Positions 27,507-37,200 are shown, counted from the first letter of the stretch. The stretch is 64,000 nucleotides of DNA from Paenibacillus hamazuiensis (GCF_023276405.1 NZ_JALRMO010000001.1:4526001-4590000); one strand, 5' to 3'. Numbers and translations are program-made. The notes: generated by a model from the sequence alone, not told the origin.

Positions 27507-29303
27507 TTACGGAGATTCGGGCAAAATGGGCTCCCCCGTCCACTCGTCGTATGGCATCTTGAGCCTGATCCACGTTCCGCAGCCCGGACGGGAGCGGATT
27601 TTCAGCCCGAATGCGGCCCCGAAGTGAATGCGCACCCGCTCGTGCACGTTCATGACGCCCATGCCGGTAAACGTGTTGCGGCGCGACGTTTCCTTGCGCT
27701 CCGCCAATAGCCGCGAAACGGTCGATTTATCCATGCCAAGCCCATTGTCGGAGATGAACAGCCGCAGCGTTTGACCGCGGATCCGGCCGAAGATGCGGAT
27801 TCTGCCCGGCTCGCGTTTCGGCACGATGCCGTGAAAGATGGCGTTTTCGACCAGAGGTTGAAGCGTCAGCTTCAGCATTTTGCAGCCCAGCGCGGCATCC
27901 TCGACGTCGATCTCCAGCGTGAACATGTCGCCGTAACGGACGCGCTGGATATGAACGTACCGCTTGAGGCCCTCCAGCTCCTCGCCCAGCGTGACAAATT
28001 CGCTCGACCGGTTGAAGCTGAACGACAGCAGCGCAACGAGCGATTTGATCGTCTCGCGCACATCGTCGATCCGCCGCTGGCGGGCCAGGCTGCTGATGCA
28101 TGCGAGCGTATTATACAGAAAATGCGGCGCAATTTGGCTTTGCAGCATGCTCAGCTCGTATTGCTTCTTTTTCGCCTCCATCTCCTTCGTCTCCTGAATG
28201 AGCGCATGAATTCTTTCCATCATCGCGTTGTAGCTTTTGGCGAGGCGGCCGATCTCGTCGTGACGGTCGATCGAAATGAAGGGCAGCACGCCCAGATCGC
28301 GGACGCGGTCCATTTTCGCCACAAGGGTGCGCACCGGCTTCGTAAAATGGCGCGACATGATGAGCGTGCCGACCAGCAGCACGCCAAGCCAGACCATGCC
28401 GGCATTGCGGTAATTATCGTACAGCCGGAGCACGTTTTGGTAAAAATAATCCTCCTTGATAAAAGAAAGCAGCGACCAGCCGAGCCGGTTCGCCGCGGAT
28501 TTGACCACGACGAGCGAGCCCTTCTGGCCGTCGATCGTTCTGACTCCGACCGGCAGATCCCCGAGCTGCTCGAGAAAGCTCTCTTTAAGCTCGGGCGGAA
28601 ACGTGCCCGGCTCGTACTGCAGCAGCTTATCCTGCGGATCCGACAGGGTGATAACGTTATTTTTTCGCGTAATGATCGTAAAGGTCTGGTTCTCGCTCAC
28701 GAGCAGCGGAGCGATCCGGCCCGTCAGCCGGTCCAGGTCGATTTCCGCAGCGACGACGCCAAGCAGCTCCGCGGTCGCCGGGTCCGTTACCGGCAGTACG
28801 TAAGCGATCGTCCGGCCGGACAACGGCGACGCATACGGCTCGCTGACGTTCATCGCCCCGTAGTTGGCGGCGGCCAGTCTGTACAAATTGTCCAGATGCG
28901 GGTTACCGAGAATTTCGTAGTACGCTTGCGTATTCGAGTAAACCTTGCCGTCCTTGCGGATCAAATACAGCGTCCTGGTAACCGAGCTGTTGTAGTTGGC
29001 GAAGTTTTGCAGCGTTTTGACCGCTTCCTTCTCCCGGCCGTCCTCGAACAAATCGCTTCGCGTCGACAGCAGCAGGAGCATGTTTTGCACATTGTCGAGA
29101 TAAGAGTCCACATATTGGTTCGTCCGTTCGATCAATTGCTGGGAGTCCTTGATCACCTGCTCGCGGAACAGATGCTCCGCATCCTGCAAATTGCTCATCG
29201 CCAGCGCGATGAACATGCCGAACGTGACGACGAACAGGAAGACGAATTGCTTGGTGGCAATGCCGAGGCTGCGGTACCAGTAAACGATGCCGTTCATGTT
29301 CAT
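27507..29303 (-). CDS. YesM-type sensor histidine kinase
   Basis: Sensor kinase of 598 residues: transmembrane helices at about 15-35 and 285-305 around an extracellular sensor, a HAMP linker, the phosphoacceptor His in QIAPHFLYNTLAC, the N-box LQPLVENAIFHGI and the G-box DNGLGMD. ATG at 29303 (GGAG 5 nt upstream) is preferred to the GTG just before it. It is 9 nt downstream of its cognate regulator, the reverse of the order in system 2. Confidence 0.94.
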   Translation of the reverse strand: MNMNGIVYWYRSLGIATKQFVFLFVVTFGMFIALAMSNLQDAEHLFREQVIKDSQQLIERTNQYVDSYLDNVQNMLLLLSTRSDLFEDGREKEAVKTLQNFANYNSSVTRTLYLIRKDGKVYSNTQAYYEILGNPHLDNLYRLAAANYGAMNVSEPYASPLSGRTIAYVLPVTDPATAELLGVVAAEIDLDRLTGRIAPLLVSENQTFTIITRKNNVITLSDPQDKLLQYEPGTFPPELKESFLEQLGDLPVGVRTIDGQKGSLVVVKSAANRLGWSLLSFIKEDYFYQNVLRLYDNYRNAGMVWLGVLLVGTLIMSRHFTKPVRTLVAKMDRVRDLGVLPFISIDRHDEIGRLAKSYNAMMERIHALIQETKEMEAKKKQYELSMLQSQIAPHFLYNTLACISSLARQRRIDDVRETIKSLVALLSFSFNRSSEFVTLGEELEGLKRYVHIQRVRYGDMFTLEIDVEDAALGCKMLKLTLQPLVENAIFHGIVPKREPGRIRIFGRIRGQTLRLFISDNGLGMDKSTVSRLLAERKETSRRNTFTGMGVMNVHERVRIHFGAAFGLKIRSRPGCGTWIRLKMPYDEWTGEPILPESP

Positions 29304-29312
29304 CACGTCTCC

Positions 29313-30866
29313 TTACTCTCCCGTGGCCTGCTTTTTAAAATCGGTCGGCGCCAGACCCGTCCGCTCGCGGAACATCGTGGAAAAATAACGGTAGCTCGGG
29401 ATGCCGACCTTTTCGGCCACCTCGTACACCTTCAGGTTCGTATTTTGCAGCATGTCGATCGCCTTTTCGATGCGCAGCCGGGTCATATATTCGTTCACCG
29501 ATTCGCCGACCTCCTCGCGGAACAGCCGGCTGAGATAATGCGGGCTAAGGCTTACCTGCTCCGCCAGGCTGTGCAGCGTGATCGGCTCCTCCAGATGCTG
29601 CTCGATATACAGCTTCGCATCGCGGACTTCTTTGCGGTATCTGTGGCGCCCGCCGCTTTGGGTCTCGAGCAGGCGCAGCGCCGCAGCGGTAAGTTCGTTC
29701 AGCGTCTCCGCCTGTTCAAGCGGCGCGTACGCGCCTTGATCCGCGCTGCCGGCGGCGCTCTGCAGGCTGATTCCGGCCGCAACGGCTTTCTTCAGCTCGC
29801 CCGGTTGGAAGCGGTGCTTCAGGCACCAGCGCGGAAACGTGTCGCGCATATATGTTTGCAGCGCCTCGGCTTGCAGCCTAAGTCCGCGCAGCAGCTCGTC
29901 CAGCTCCGCGGCCTGCGCTTTGCCGAGCGGAGTGAGCGGCACCGGGCGGCCGACGAACACCGGCGGATGCGGCTCCCGCTCGTAAAACCGCGCTTCCTCC
30001 CACATTTTCGCGTGGTCGAACGCTTTGATAAAATCGGTTCCGCTCGCAACCGATTCGCTGACCACCGCGTACAGGCGCACTTCCCCGCCGAGAAACGGCA
30101 GGTTGTCGCCGATCGTTTGCGTCAAATCGCCGATCAGCGGGTCAAGCCGCAGCCTCAGCTGAGCGGGAGGCAGCGCTTCGCCGAAGGCGAGCAAATAATC
30201 CGTGCCTCCGACGGGAACCCATGAAAACGCCGGGGCTGCTTGCGAGGCGGCCTGATCGAGTGCAAGCTGCAGCTCCTGGCCCACGAAGGCGATGTCCTCC
30301 TCCGACGCTTCGACCTTCAGCAGCACGACGCGGGTCGGCAGCTCGCGGAGCAAGCCCGCCGCGCTTAAAGCCGCGACGATTTTATCGTCGGGCGTCTGTT
30401 TATCCTTCAGCAGCCGGGCGAGCAGCTTGGCTTGTTCGCGGCGGCGCGCCTCGCTTTCGTTTTTGCGGTGGGCGCGTTCCCGCTCGATCGCCTCGCGCGC
30501 TTTGTGCAGCGCCTGCTCCATCTCTTCCTCCTCGAGTGTCACCTTCACGAGGTATTCGAGCGCCCCGAGCCTTAACGCTTCGCGGGCATACCCAAAATCG
30601 CTGTGGCAGGTCAGCAAAATGACCTGCACCTGCGGAAACTGGCGGCGCAGCTCGCGCGTCAGCTCAATGCCGTCCATAAGCGGCATCGTGATGTCGGTCA
30701 CGACCACGTCCGGCACATAATCGCGGCAAAGCTGCAGCGCCTCCGCGCCGTTTTCGGCCTCGCCGATGAGCGCAGCTCCCCATTTCCCCCACGGAAACGA
30801 GCGCAGCTCCTGGCGAAGCGGCAGCTCGTCGTCCACGACGATGACATTCAGCAGCTGTTGATTCAT
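29313..30866 (-). CDS. AraC-family response regulator (YesN-like, long form)
   Basis: Response regulator of 517 residues. Receiver domain with VVDDE and phosphoacceptor Asp in VVVTDITMPLMDG; a long central domain of about 270 residues, rich in Leu/Ala/Glu/Arg with a helical stretch after the receiver; and C-terminal AraC double HTH (SLAEQVSLSPHYLSRLFREE ... VGIPSYRYFSTMFRERTG). ATG at 30866 has GGGGGAGGAA upstream; the frame extends 39 nt further without a site. It probably activates its own promoter and the transporter promoter through the shared box. Confidence 0.94.
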   Translation of the reverse strand: MNQQLLNVIVVDDELPLRQELRSFPWGKWGAALIGEAENGAEALQLCRDYVPDVVVTDITMPLMDGIELTRELRRQFPQVQVILLTCHSDFGYAREALRLGALEYLVKVTLEEEEMEQALHKAREAIERERAHRKNESEARRREQAKLLARLLKDKQTPDDKIVAALSAAGLLRELPTRVVLLKVEASEEDIAFVGQELQLALDQAASQAAPAFSWVPVGGTDYLLAFGEALPPAQLRLRLDPLIGDLTQTIGDNLPFLGGEVRLYAVVSESVASGTDFIKAFDHAKMWEEARFYEREPHPPVFVGRPVPLTPLGKAQAAELDELLRGLRLQAEALQTYMRDTFPRWCLKHRFQPGELKKAVAAGISLQSAAGSADQGAYAPLEQAETLNELTAAALRLLETQSGGRHRYRKEVRDAKLYIEQHLEEPITLHSLAEQVSLSPHYLSRLFREEVGESVNEYMTRLRIEKAIDMLQNTNLKVYEVAEKVGIPSYRYFSTMFRERTGLAPTDFKKQATGE

Positions 30867-30924
30867 GAACCGTTCCTCCCCCGCGGATGAGCTTTGTATA
30901 TTCATTGTACTACATGCAGCGTTG

Positions 30925-30938
30925 TGTAAGCGCTAACA
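30925..30938. promoter_or_regulatory. Perfect cre site upstream of the system 3 regulator gene
   Basis: TGTAAGCGCTAACA satisfies every position of the cre consensus TGWAARCGYTWNCW and is largely palindromic. It lies between the TATATT -10 and the start codon, so CcpA would repress by blocking initiation or elongation in the presence of preferred sugars. Confidence 0.75.
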
Positions 30939-30954
30939 AATCCTGTAATGATTT

Positions 30955-31006
30955 AATATACCACGCCAAGCCGGCGGGCAGCTATACATGAAAACGACAA
31001 AAATGT
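30955..31006 (-). promoter_or_regulatory. Promoter with activator-like box, system 3 regulator gene
   Basis: TATATT -10 (30955-30960), a 22-nt spacer, then TTTTGTCGTTTTCATGTATA on the minus strand with ACA further upstream. The box and spacer length are identical to those before the permease genes, suggesting positive autoregulation. Confidence 0.6.
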
Positions 31007-31015
31007 CAGGAAAAT

Positions 31016-31562
31016 GCCCCCCTAAATCGAGGCTCACCCCCTAAATCCCCCTGCAAGGGGGACCCCAGGCGCTCGGGCGCCCTGGACCCGCCCGGTTTGC
31101 GAAGCTGCTCGCTGCTAGTTCGCGTCTGTCGGGGCATGGCTTTTTTACCTGGGGGTAAAAAGTCTATGCCCCGACACGCTTTACTTTTGGCGAGGGGCCG
31201 CGTGGAGCTCATTTGTGCCTCAAGCTCGCGTTTGGACGGCTCGGTTTTGCTGGCGCAAAACCTTTGCCTGACACGCTTTACTTTTGGCGAGGGGCTGCGT
31301 GGAGGCCATTTGTGCCTCAAGCTCGCGTTTGGACGGCTCGGTTTTGCTGGCGCAAAACCTTTGCCTGACACGCTTTACTTTTGGCGCGAGGCCGCGTGAA
31401 GGCCATTTGTGCCTCAAGCTCGCGTTTGGACGGCTCGGTTTTGCTGGCGCAAAACCTTTGCCTGACACGCTTTACTTTTGGTGAGGGGCCGCGTGGAGCT
31501 CATTTTGTGCCTCGCGCTCGCGGTTGTACGCTCGGTTTTGCTGGCGCAAAACCTTTGCCCCG
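31016..31562. repeat. Structured repeat, locus B: header hairpin plus four 97-bp units
   Basis: Header with C/G tracts and CCAGGCGC...GCGCCCTGG, then a hairpin at 31128-31175 with outer arms GTCGGGGCAT and ATGCCCCGAC, then units starting at 31173, 31270, 31367 and 31464, an exact 97-bp period. Each unit has ACGCTTTACTTTTGG, GTGCCTCAAGCTCGCG and the hairpin GGTTTTGC-TGGC-GCAAAACC. The first three units are nearly identical; the last is more diverged. The block separates divergent transcription units (RR gene and argC). Confidence 0.9.
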
Positions 31563-31642
31563 ACAACTGGCGCCACTGGCCCAAAAAAACTACACGTTTC
31601 CCTGGAGACATTTAACGATCCTGCGATCGATATAAATAAAAC

Positions 31643-31699
31643 TTGATGGACTCAAATAATGATGTATAATTATTCATGTTAAAGAATTATTATACAATG
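31643..31699 (+). promoter_or_regulatory. argC promoter with probable ARG boxes
   Basis: TTGATG (31643-31648), 16 nt, TATAAT (31665-31670) form a good sigma-A promoter. Overlapping the -10, the minus strand reads CATGAATAATTATACATC (31661-31678), close to the AhrC/ArgR ARG box consensus CATGAATAAAAATKCAAK as I recall it. A second A/T-rich half-match, GAATTATTATACAATG, lies about two helical turns downstream (31684-31699). Arginine repression is therefore likely. Confidence 0.6.
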
Positions 31700-31713
31700 C
31701 GAGGAGGAGGGTT

Positions 31714-32667
31714 ATGAAATACAAAGTATTTGTTGACGGAAAGGATGGGACGACTGGCTTGAAGCTATTTGAGTATTTGTCAAGGCTGTCGGACATCGAA
31801 ATTCTAAGAATTGACCCCGGCAAAAGAAAAGATCCCGAGGAGCGGAGCAAGTTCCTTAACGCAGCGGATATCGCTTTTTTATGTCTTCCCGATTCGGCTG
31901 CAAAAGAAGCCGTTTCGCTTGTAAAAAATGAAAAAACCAAAATCATAAATGCCAGCACCGCCTTTAGAACGGATAAAAACTGGGCATTCGGTTTGCCTGA
32001 GTTGAAAAATCAAAGGGAATTGATACGGACCGCGTCGAGAGTCTCCGTTCCCGGTTGTCATGCAACCGGCTTAATTCTCACCGTCAGACCGCTCATTGAA
32101 GCCGGCATTCTTCAAAAGGATTATCCTGTTACATGTTATTCCGTGACGGGTTATACCGGAGCCGGAAAAAGCGGAATCGAGGAATATGAGAACCCGGAGT
32201 TGGCTGCCGCCAAAAATCTCCATGTCCCAAGGCATTATGCGCTGCATCTGAACCACAAGCACTTACCTGAGATGCAGCTTTACTCCGGACTTTTATATGA
32301 ACCGTTATTTACGCCCATTAAAGCGAATTATGCCCAAGGCATCGCCATGTCGGTCCCCTTGATTAGCAGAAGTTTGCCTAAAAACTATTCCGCAAAAGAC
32401 GTACATGAAGTATTGGCAACATATTTTGAATCCGAGCGGTTTGTTCGTGTGATGCCGTTCGACTCGGAAGCTTATCTTGACGAAGGGCATTTTCTGATAA
32501 CCGAATGCAACAATACGAACCGTTTGGAGATTTTTGTTTTTGGACAAAACGACAAAATCAATATCATTTCGAGGTACGATAATTTAGGCAAGGGCGCATC
32601 GGGGGCTGCGATACAAAATATGAATCTCATGCTCGGATTCGATGAAGGAAACGGCTTGGCGTGCTGA
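31714..32667 (+). CDS. argC: N-acetyl-gamma-glutamyl-phosphate reductase (short type)
   Basis: Arginine-biosynthesis enzyme of 317 residues that reduces N-acetylglutamyl phosphate to the semialdehyde with NADPH. It starts with a reduced dinucleotide-binding segment VDGKDGTTGLKLFEYL, has the active-site Cys in VPGCHATG (about residue 114) and the conserved HLNHKHLPEM (about 173-182). The length and motifs fit the short, type 2 form rather than the 345-residue type usually found in an argCJBD operon. No other biosynthetic arg gene is adjacent. The gene is clearly A+T-richer than its neighbours, which may indicate transfer. GGAGGAGG precedes the ATG. Confidence 0.88.
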   Translation: MKYKVFVDGKDGTTGLKLFEYLSRLSDIEILRIDPGKRKDPEERSKFLNAADIAFLCLPDSAAKEAVSLVKNEKTKIINASTAFRTDKNWAFGLPELKNQRELIRTASRVSVPGCHATGLILTVRPLIEAGILQKDYPVTCYSVTGYTGAGKSGIEEYENPELAAAKNLHVPRHYALHLNHKHLPEMQLYSGLLYEPLFTPIKANYAQGIAMSVPLISRSLPKNYSAKDVHEVLATYFESERFVRVMPFDSEAYLDEGHFLITECNNTNRLEIFVFGQNDKINIISRYDNLGKGASGAAIQNMNLMLGFDEGNGLAC

Positions 32668-32683
32668 ATTACGGATTGAAACA

Positions 32684-32718
32684 AAGAAAGGACAGTTCGC
32701 GCCGCCCTGTCCTTTCTT
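32684..32718. terminator. Hairpin between argC and the aldo/keto reductase gene
   Basis: AAGAAAGGACAG and CTGTCCTTTCTT pair perfectly over 12 bp with an 11-nt loop. It lies 17 nt after the argC stop and 48 nt after the convergent reductase stop, so it may serve both strands. Confidence 0.8.
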
Positions 32719-32765
32719 AATACATATGAGGATAAACACGTGATAGATTTACGATCGATCAAAGG

Positions 32766-33635
<870 letters not shown>

Positions 33636-33718
33636 TCAATGGATAACAGCAAACGGCGCGTATCCGGAATCGGGCACCTCGGCGGGGATTCCGCTTACGG
33701 CTGGTTTGCATTACAATA

Positions 33719-33749
33719 AGCTTAGAACCTTCGTGTTACACGAAGTCAA
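33719..33749 (-). promoter_or_regulatory. MerR-type promoter and operator of the aldo/keto reductase gene
   Basis: Minus-strand TTGACT (33744-33749), a 19-nt spacer and TAAGCT (33719-33724). The over-long 19-bp spacer holds a perfect palindrome CTTCGTG-TTA-CACGAAG (33729-33745). This is exactly the geometry at which MerR-family activators untwist DNA. Confidence 0.85.
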
Positions 33750-33787
33750 GTCGTCTTCAAAAATTTATTTTCCAGGGAGGGCTGCAC

Positions 33788-34249
33788 ATGTACACGGTCA
33801 AAGAAGCCGCCTTGATAACGGGGCTCACCGAGCACGCCGTGCGTTTTTACACGGATAAAGGCCTGGTGCCGAGCGTACAGCGCAATCAAAACAACATTCG
33901 GATGTTCGACGAAGAATCGATCAACTGGCTGCATGGTGTTAAATGCCTTAAACAATCCGGGATGCCGATTGAAGTCATCAAAACGTACGTCGATCTCTGT
34001 CTCGAAGGGGATTCGACCATTCCGCAACGCTACGCACTCATGATGGAGCATAAGGAATCGGCGCTCGAAAAGCTCGAAGAAGCCAAGCGGCACGTTGCCC
34101 ATTTGGAACAAAAAACCGCCCTATATCAAGCCATTCTGGAGCACCGCATTCCAGACACGACCAATCCCGGCAACTGGGACATAATCCGGCATATGCATAG
34201 TGACGTGTTTTACTCGCCCGCGGTTTCACCAGGAAACCTAAATCCATAA
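33788..34249 (+). CDS. MerR-family transcriptional regulator
   Basis: DNA-binding regulator of 153 residues. The N-terminal winged HTH is clear (YTVKEAALITGLTEHAVRFY, then a wing and the second helix pair), followed by a long coiled-coil dimerisation helix (about 78-118) and a short C-terminal tail. No cysteine-rich metal loop is present, so it is not a mercury/copper/zinc sensor; it resembles AdhR/aldehyde-type members that control neighbouring reductases. It faces the aldo/keto reductase gene across a 170-bp region carrying its likely operator. Confidence 0.93.
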   Translation: MYTVKEAALITGLTEHAVRFYTDKGLVPSVQRNQNNIRMFDEESINWLHGVKCLKQSGMPIEVIKTYVDLCLEGDSTIPQRYALMMEHKESALEKLEEAKRHVAHLEQKTALYQAILEHRIPDTTNPGNWDIIRHMHSDVFYSPAVSPGNLNP

Positions 34250-34301
34250 CTAGCCTATTATTCGCTTTTTTTCAGTCGCTCCCCTAATAATTTCAAGCTT
34301 A

Positions 34302-34344
34302 AAAAGACCAGGATTCCTCGACGGATAAGGAGTTCCGGTCTTTT
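34302..34344 (+). terminator. Terminator after the merR gene
   Basis: AAAAGACC and GGTCTTTT (8 bp, with an inner GGA/TCC) around a long loop, followed by GCTTTTGC. The plus-strand T run is part of the stem. Confidence 0.7.
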
Positions 34345-34462
34345 GCTTTTGCTCAGCGGATACGCGGACGTTAGATTTCCCCCTCTTTTGAATAATGGAA
34401 AAATATTGTATTGTTAATACATGGAATTTATTAATTTTTTCAATAAAATGGAGGAAGCGTCT

Positions 34463-35475
34463 ATGCCGTTTCAACATAGGCTGACTTACCGGCTATCCAA
34501 GCAGATTTCCGCGGGCATTGTTCTGATCAGTTTATCCTCGGCGATTTTATTCGGCATTTTAATGTTCCAATATAAGGAATTGGAAGAACGTAGAAACGAA
34601 GAGCTGATGACCAATTACTTTACTCCATACGAGACGCTGCTGGATTCGGCAATCGTAAGCATCACCAGCAACGAACGTCTGATTCACAAGATCGCTTCGA
34701 TGGATCCTTATGATCGCTATGAGTTGACAGAGCTTATTCAGAGGGAGATTTTTGTCCCGATTTTAAATAACAAAAATGAAATCGCTCTCATGAAGTTATC
34801 CATGGCATCCGGGTTTTCGGTAACATCGGGGAATGAATTGAAATATTCGATCGATCTGAAAGAAATCGATTCCCCCGGTCTTCAGGTCGTCAATAACTCC
34901 GGATCGTACTCGATCAGCAAACCTGTAACCATTCGGTCCGAAAAAGGGTATCTCGGCATGGAAATCGTTTCGGCCGGCAATCCGCACATTCCGAATCGGT
35001 GGACATCGTTCCCCGCAAAAGTCGCCATCGCGATATGTATGATTGCGTTCCTCGCATCGGCGTACGTGCTTATACGTAAATCAGGCACATGCAAAAAAAT
35101 ACCGACAAGGAGTATTTGCAAAACAGCGCATTGAAGCTACAGTATAACGAACATTTTTTGTACAATACTTTGGAAATGCAGCCGTTAGTGGACAACTGCG
35201 TTCTCCATGGATTTAAAGACGGGATACACCCGGATCATTACATAAGGATAAACGGTTTCCGGTCGGGCCAAGGTTATGTAGTGGAAGTGGAAGATAACGG
35301 CGTCGGCTTTCAAAAAGGTATCGCTTGGAGCGGAGTAGGCGGCCTGTCGACTGTCAATCATAGATTGAAGCTGCTTTTTGGCGATGCCGGCCGAATTCAT
35401 ATCATCGAAAATAAACCGGGTACCGGCACAAAAGTGCAAATCCATTTGCCAAGTAACCATAAACAGGCGAGGTAA
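34463..35475 (+). pseudogene. Degraded YesM-type sensor kinase
   Basis: The N-terminal half is intact: ATG at 34463 with GGAGGAA, first helix at about 12-34, a short extracellular domain and a second helix at about 190-210. The frame then changes near 35085 to one encoding KEYLQNSALKLQ and the phosphoacceptor NEHFLYNTLE, and this runs straight into the ATP-binding N-box MQPLVDNCVLHGF. The HAMP linker and the roughly 90-100 residues between H-box and N-box are missing. The G-box DNGVGF and a normal C-terminus remain. Both a frameshift and a deletion make it non-functional. No partner regulator is adjacent. Confidence 0.88.
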
Positions 35476-35491
35476 AGTGAAACCATCGGGG

Positions 35492-36316
35492 CTACACCTC
35501 AAAAATCCGATACTGCTGCCGGTACTGCTGGGGAGTGAGGCCGGTTTTCTGCTTGAACAGCCGCGTAAAATAGTTCGCATCCGCAAAGCCGAGCGCATAG
35601 CCGATCTCGGATACGCGCCGGTTTCCCGCGGCGAGCTCGCGTTTTGCCTGCTCCTACTTCAGGCGGTGAATGAAGCGGGTCGGCGACAAGCCGGTATGGT
35701 CCATGAACAGCTTGCGCAGATGCGATTCGCTGACCTGCGCAAGCTCGGCCAGCTGCGCCGTATCGGGCATGAGTGCGGGGTGCGCGGCCACGTATTCGAT
35801 CACGCCGAGGATGCGCCGGTCCATCCCGTCCGCGCCCGGCTCTGTCCGCCGAACCGGCTGCCGATCCAGCAAAGCGGACAAGATGCGAAGCAGTCCGGAC
35901 TGCAGCAGCAGGTTTTGTCCGGCCGAGGCCGTCCCGGATGCGTGCAGCATGTCGGCGAGCACGGCCTCGAGTCCGCTTAGAGCCTCGGGATAACGGACGG
36001 GCATGGACAGCAGCTCCGTCCAGCTGCGGTCCGGCAGCAGCGTCACCGATGCATCGAAGTTGATGCTGACCAGCCGGACGGCGGTCGAAGCCGCCCGGTA
36101 AGAGATCTCTGCGCCTGCCGGCAGCAAGGCGAAATCCCCCGCCTCCACGTTGTACCGATTCCCGCTGAGCTGCAGCGAGAACTTGCCGTCCCGCACGCAC
36201 CACAGCACGGAATGGGCCAATTCGCGGTCCGCGGCCGCCCATGTATGGTCAAGATCGTATTCACGAATATGCAGAAACGTGACGTGAAGCGATTCGGCGA
36301 ACTGATTTTGAAGCAT
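35492..36316 (-). pseudogene. AraC-family regulator interrupted by an amber codon
   Basis: Frame of 275 codons with a cupin-type sensor half (about residues 1-140) and a C-terminal AraC double HTH. Codon 221 (35654-35656) is TAG, between HRLK and EQAKREL, where relatives usually have Leu, so a TTG-to-TAG change is likely. Beyond it the second HTH is intact (NRRVSEIGYALGFADANYF, LFKQKTGLTPQQYR). The truncated product would lack half of the DNA-binding domain. Start chosen at 36316 after GGAAGGAAGGGG. It lies 119 nt downstream of a PhyH gene in the same orientation. Confidence 0.85.
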
Positions 36317-36435
36317 CCCGGCCCCTTCCTTCCGTGTCGTTTCCTCCATTTTACCATACAGGGAGGCCGCTTTTTCGCGGTCCTTGTAAAATACGGCAGC
36401 CTCCATCCAATCGGGGCCTGATCGATCAACCCCAT

Positions 36436-37200
36436 TTATTCCGTCGGCACGATCCCGGCAATGGCATCGTTGTAACCGAATCGATCCGCCCCGCGCACCA
36501 AAAACGTGCGAATACGACTCGTATCTCCGCCCCATTCCTCCATCTTGAACTTGACCTCCGGCGTCGTATATCGAACCGAAAACGCCACACGCGGAATGTT
36601 CGAGCTGTTCATCTCCGACCCGTGAATCGTCGCTTCGTTGAAAAAAGCGATTTGCCCCGGCGACATTTCGAGATCGACCGCCATCGATTCGTCGACTAGG
36701 TCTGCCGGCAATCCTTCGCCAAACGTGCTCTGCCCGTCGTTCAGCGACACATGCTTCACATGGTGCCGATGCGTGCCGGGAATGACACGCAGACAGCCGT
36801 TTTCCTTGATTGACCAGCCGAGGCTGACCCAAGCGGTCGCATTGATGGCCGGCTCCATCGGCCAGTAGTTGATGTCCTGATGCCACGGAATGTATTTGCC
36901 GTTGCCCGGCTCTTTGTACCAGAAATGCATCGCCCAGAGCACTACGTCGTCGCCAAGTATTTGTGTCATCGCATCGACGATGCTCTTGTGCGTAGCCAGC
37001 TCGTATGCCCAGCGGTGCTTGTGATGCCAGGCGGAGAGCGGAACCTTTGTCGGTCCGGGAGCGAATTTATTTTGACCCAGCGCATCGAAAAACAGATTGT
37101 AATACCGGTCGGCTTCCTCCAAGCTTAGGCCCTGCACGGGGCCGCTGTACCCTTCCTCCTCGTATTGCTTCAGCGAAAATGGACTTCCCTTTGTGATCAT
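36436..37200 (-). CDS. Phytanoyl-CoA dioxygenase (PhyH) family protein
   Basis: Fe(II)/2-oxoglutarate oxygenase of 254 residues with HxD in WHQDINYWP, the distal His in NEATIHGSEMN and an Arg in NIPRVAFSVRY for 2-oxoglutarate. GGGAGGAA precedes the ATG. Its length and sequence differ from the other PhyH protein at 22972-23832; they are distant paralogues. It is followed by a broken AraC gene that may once have controlled it. The substrate is not predictable. Confidence 0.88.
   Translation of the reverse strand: MITKGSPFSLKQYEEEGYSGPVQGLSLEEADRYYNLFFDALGQNKFAPGPTKVPLSAWHHKHRWAYELATHKSIVDAMTQILGDDVVLWAMHFWYKEPGNGKYIPWHQDINYWPMEPAINATAWVSLGWSIKENGCLRVIPGTHRHHVKHVSLNDGQSTFGEGLPADLVDESMAVDLEMSPGQIAFFNEATIHGSEMNSSNIPRVAFSVRYTTPEVKFKMEEWGGDTSRIRTFLVRGADRFGYNDAIAGIVPTE

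Noticed and set aside
27771-30224. Plus-strand open frame of 817 codons opposite the kinase and regulator genes
   Set aside because: It is antisense to two clearly homologous genes (HK and RR), has Arg/Gln-rich low-similarity sequence and no ribosome site; it is a shadow caused by GC-biased codon use.
31016-31562. Possible CRISPR array
   Set aside because: Units are contiguous 97-bp tandem repeats without unique spacers, and no cas gene is nearby.
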